Shown here: positions 5,744 to 6,071 of the stretch, piece after piece
Layout of the letters: each line of letters opens with the position of its first letter
How positions within the stretch are numbered: the first letter of the stretch is position 1
DNA from: Deltaproteobacteria bacterium
GTDB lineage: Bacteria; Desulfobacterota; Syntrophia; Syntrophales; Smithellaceae
Direction of reading: 5' to 3'
DNA length: 6,071 bases
Assembly: GCA_011046295.1 (NCBI GenBank)
Contig: DSAV01000018.1
Span: 1 to 6,071 of the forward strand
Program-made: the position numbers and the translations under genes
The notes under the pieces: generated by a model
The model's input: only the letters and a program-made list of their open reading frames with translations
The model's database searches: none
Told to the model about the DNA's origin: nothing

Positions 5744-6071
5744 TTAAAACCTCCTTAGTATTTCGTTCAAAATATTGTCGCTTAGCGAAACCTCATTATA
5801 AATTTTAGTCGTTATTTCAGCGTTGAGGCGCATGAAATCAATTTCCATCGGTGTAATGATAACTCCAGCCATATCAATCGCGCCGGGAGAAACAAAGATT
5901 TTTTTATCTCCTTCAAAAAAATAATCGTCCGGACGGTGTTTTTGGCGTAGAAATATAATTAGCCGCCATGCTTTATCCTCGTAGGTGCAAAGCACATTCA
6001 TCATCGGTTCTGTTTGTATTGCCAGGACTTTTTGCCAGAGATGTGTAAGATGCTTGAACCGGGCGGCCAAA
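5744..6071 (-). CDS. DUF4922-like protein (HIT/galactose-1-phosphate uridylyltransferase-like), C-terminal part
   Basis: This is the 3' end of a minus-strand gene that continues beyond the window. The frame is open to the edge, and the only start-like codon there is a TTG, so the true start lies outside. About 108 residues are visible. They include WRLIIFLRQKHRPDDYF, then EGDKKIFVSPGAIDMAGVIITP and EIDFMRL. This order, a basic-aromatic KHRP strand followed by SPGAIDMAGVIITP and an acidic tail, resembles the C-terminus of DUF4922 proteins. Those are distant relatives of nucleotidyl transferases in the HIT/GalT group, including GDP-galactose phosphorylase. The catalytic histidine motif would be upstream and cannot be checked, so no reaction is assigned. 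The gene ends in AGG AGG TTT TAA at 5744 and is followed by hemW on the same strand, so co-transcription is likely. The family call is by resemblance from memory. Confidence 0.6.
   Translation of the reverse strand, partial: LAARFKHLTHLWQKVLAIQTEPMMNVLCTYEDKAWRLIIFLRQKHRPDDYFFEGDKKIFVSPGAIDMAGVIITPMEIDFMRLNAEITTKIYNEVSLSDNILNEILRRF

Overview
The window looks like chromosomal DNA from an anaerobic or facultatively anaerobic bacterium of moderate GC content using the standard code. The oxygen-sensitive class III ribonucleotide reductase pair nrdD-nrdG is the main reason for calling it an anaerobe. The mix of an NrdG2-type activase, a DUF4922-like protein and a zinc-ribbon IS256-type transposase fits several poorly cultured lineages (Omnitrophota or Elusimicrobiota are possible), but the sequence does not settle the taxonomy.

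Layout, left to right. Positions 1-178 are a leader with two NrdR-box-like palindromes 31 bp apart and a strong ribosome binding site. Next come nrdD (179-2272, +) and nrdG (2350-3039, +), separated by 77 bp holding a perfect 8-bp-stem hairpin. After an apparently non-coding stretch (3040-3226) lies an insertion sequence of about 1 kb (about 3227-4260, + transposase) of the zinc-binding IS256-like type. Its N-terminal zinc ribbon is encoded in frame, but no ATG, GTG or TTG precedes it; an ATG-to-AGG change at 3318 would explain this. Directly against the right end is a frameshifted 3' scrap of an SLC13-type anion permease (4262-4454). On the minus strand, converging on that scrap, are hemW (4484-5638) and, upstream of it, the 3' part of a DUF4922-like gene that runs off the right edge (5744-6071).

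How the genes work together. NrdG is a radical SAM enzyme that installs the glycyl radical on NrdD, which then makes deoxyribonucleotides without oxygen. The paired boxes suggest that NrdR, the nucleotide-sensing repressor, controls the pair. HemW is a radical SAM heme chaperone and probably shares a minus-strand transcript with the DUF4922-like gene. The middle of the window (3040-4454) is a decayed junction: a damaged IS next to a gene remnant whose 5' part is not found on the other side of the IS.

I found no convincing new multi-gene system. The observations most worth checking are the NrdR box pair, the apparent start-codon loss in the transposase, the permease remnant, and the repeated GGGCTTAA motif at the IS ends.
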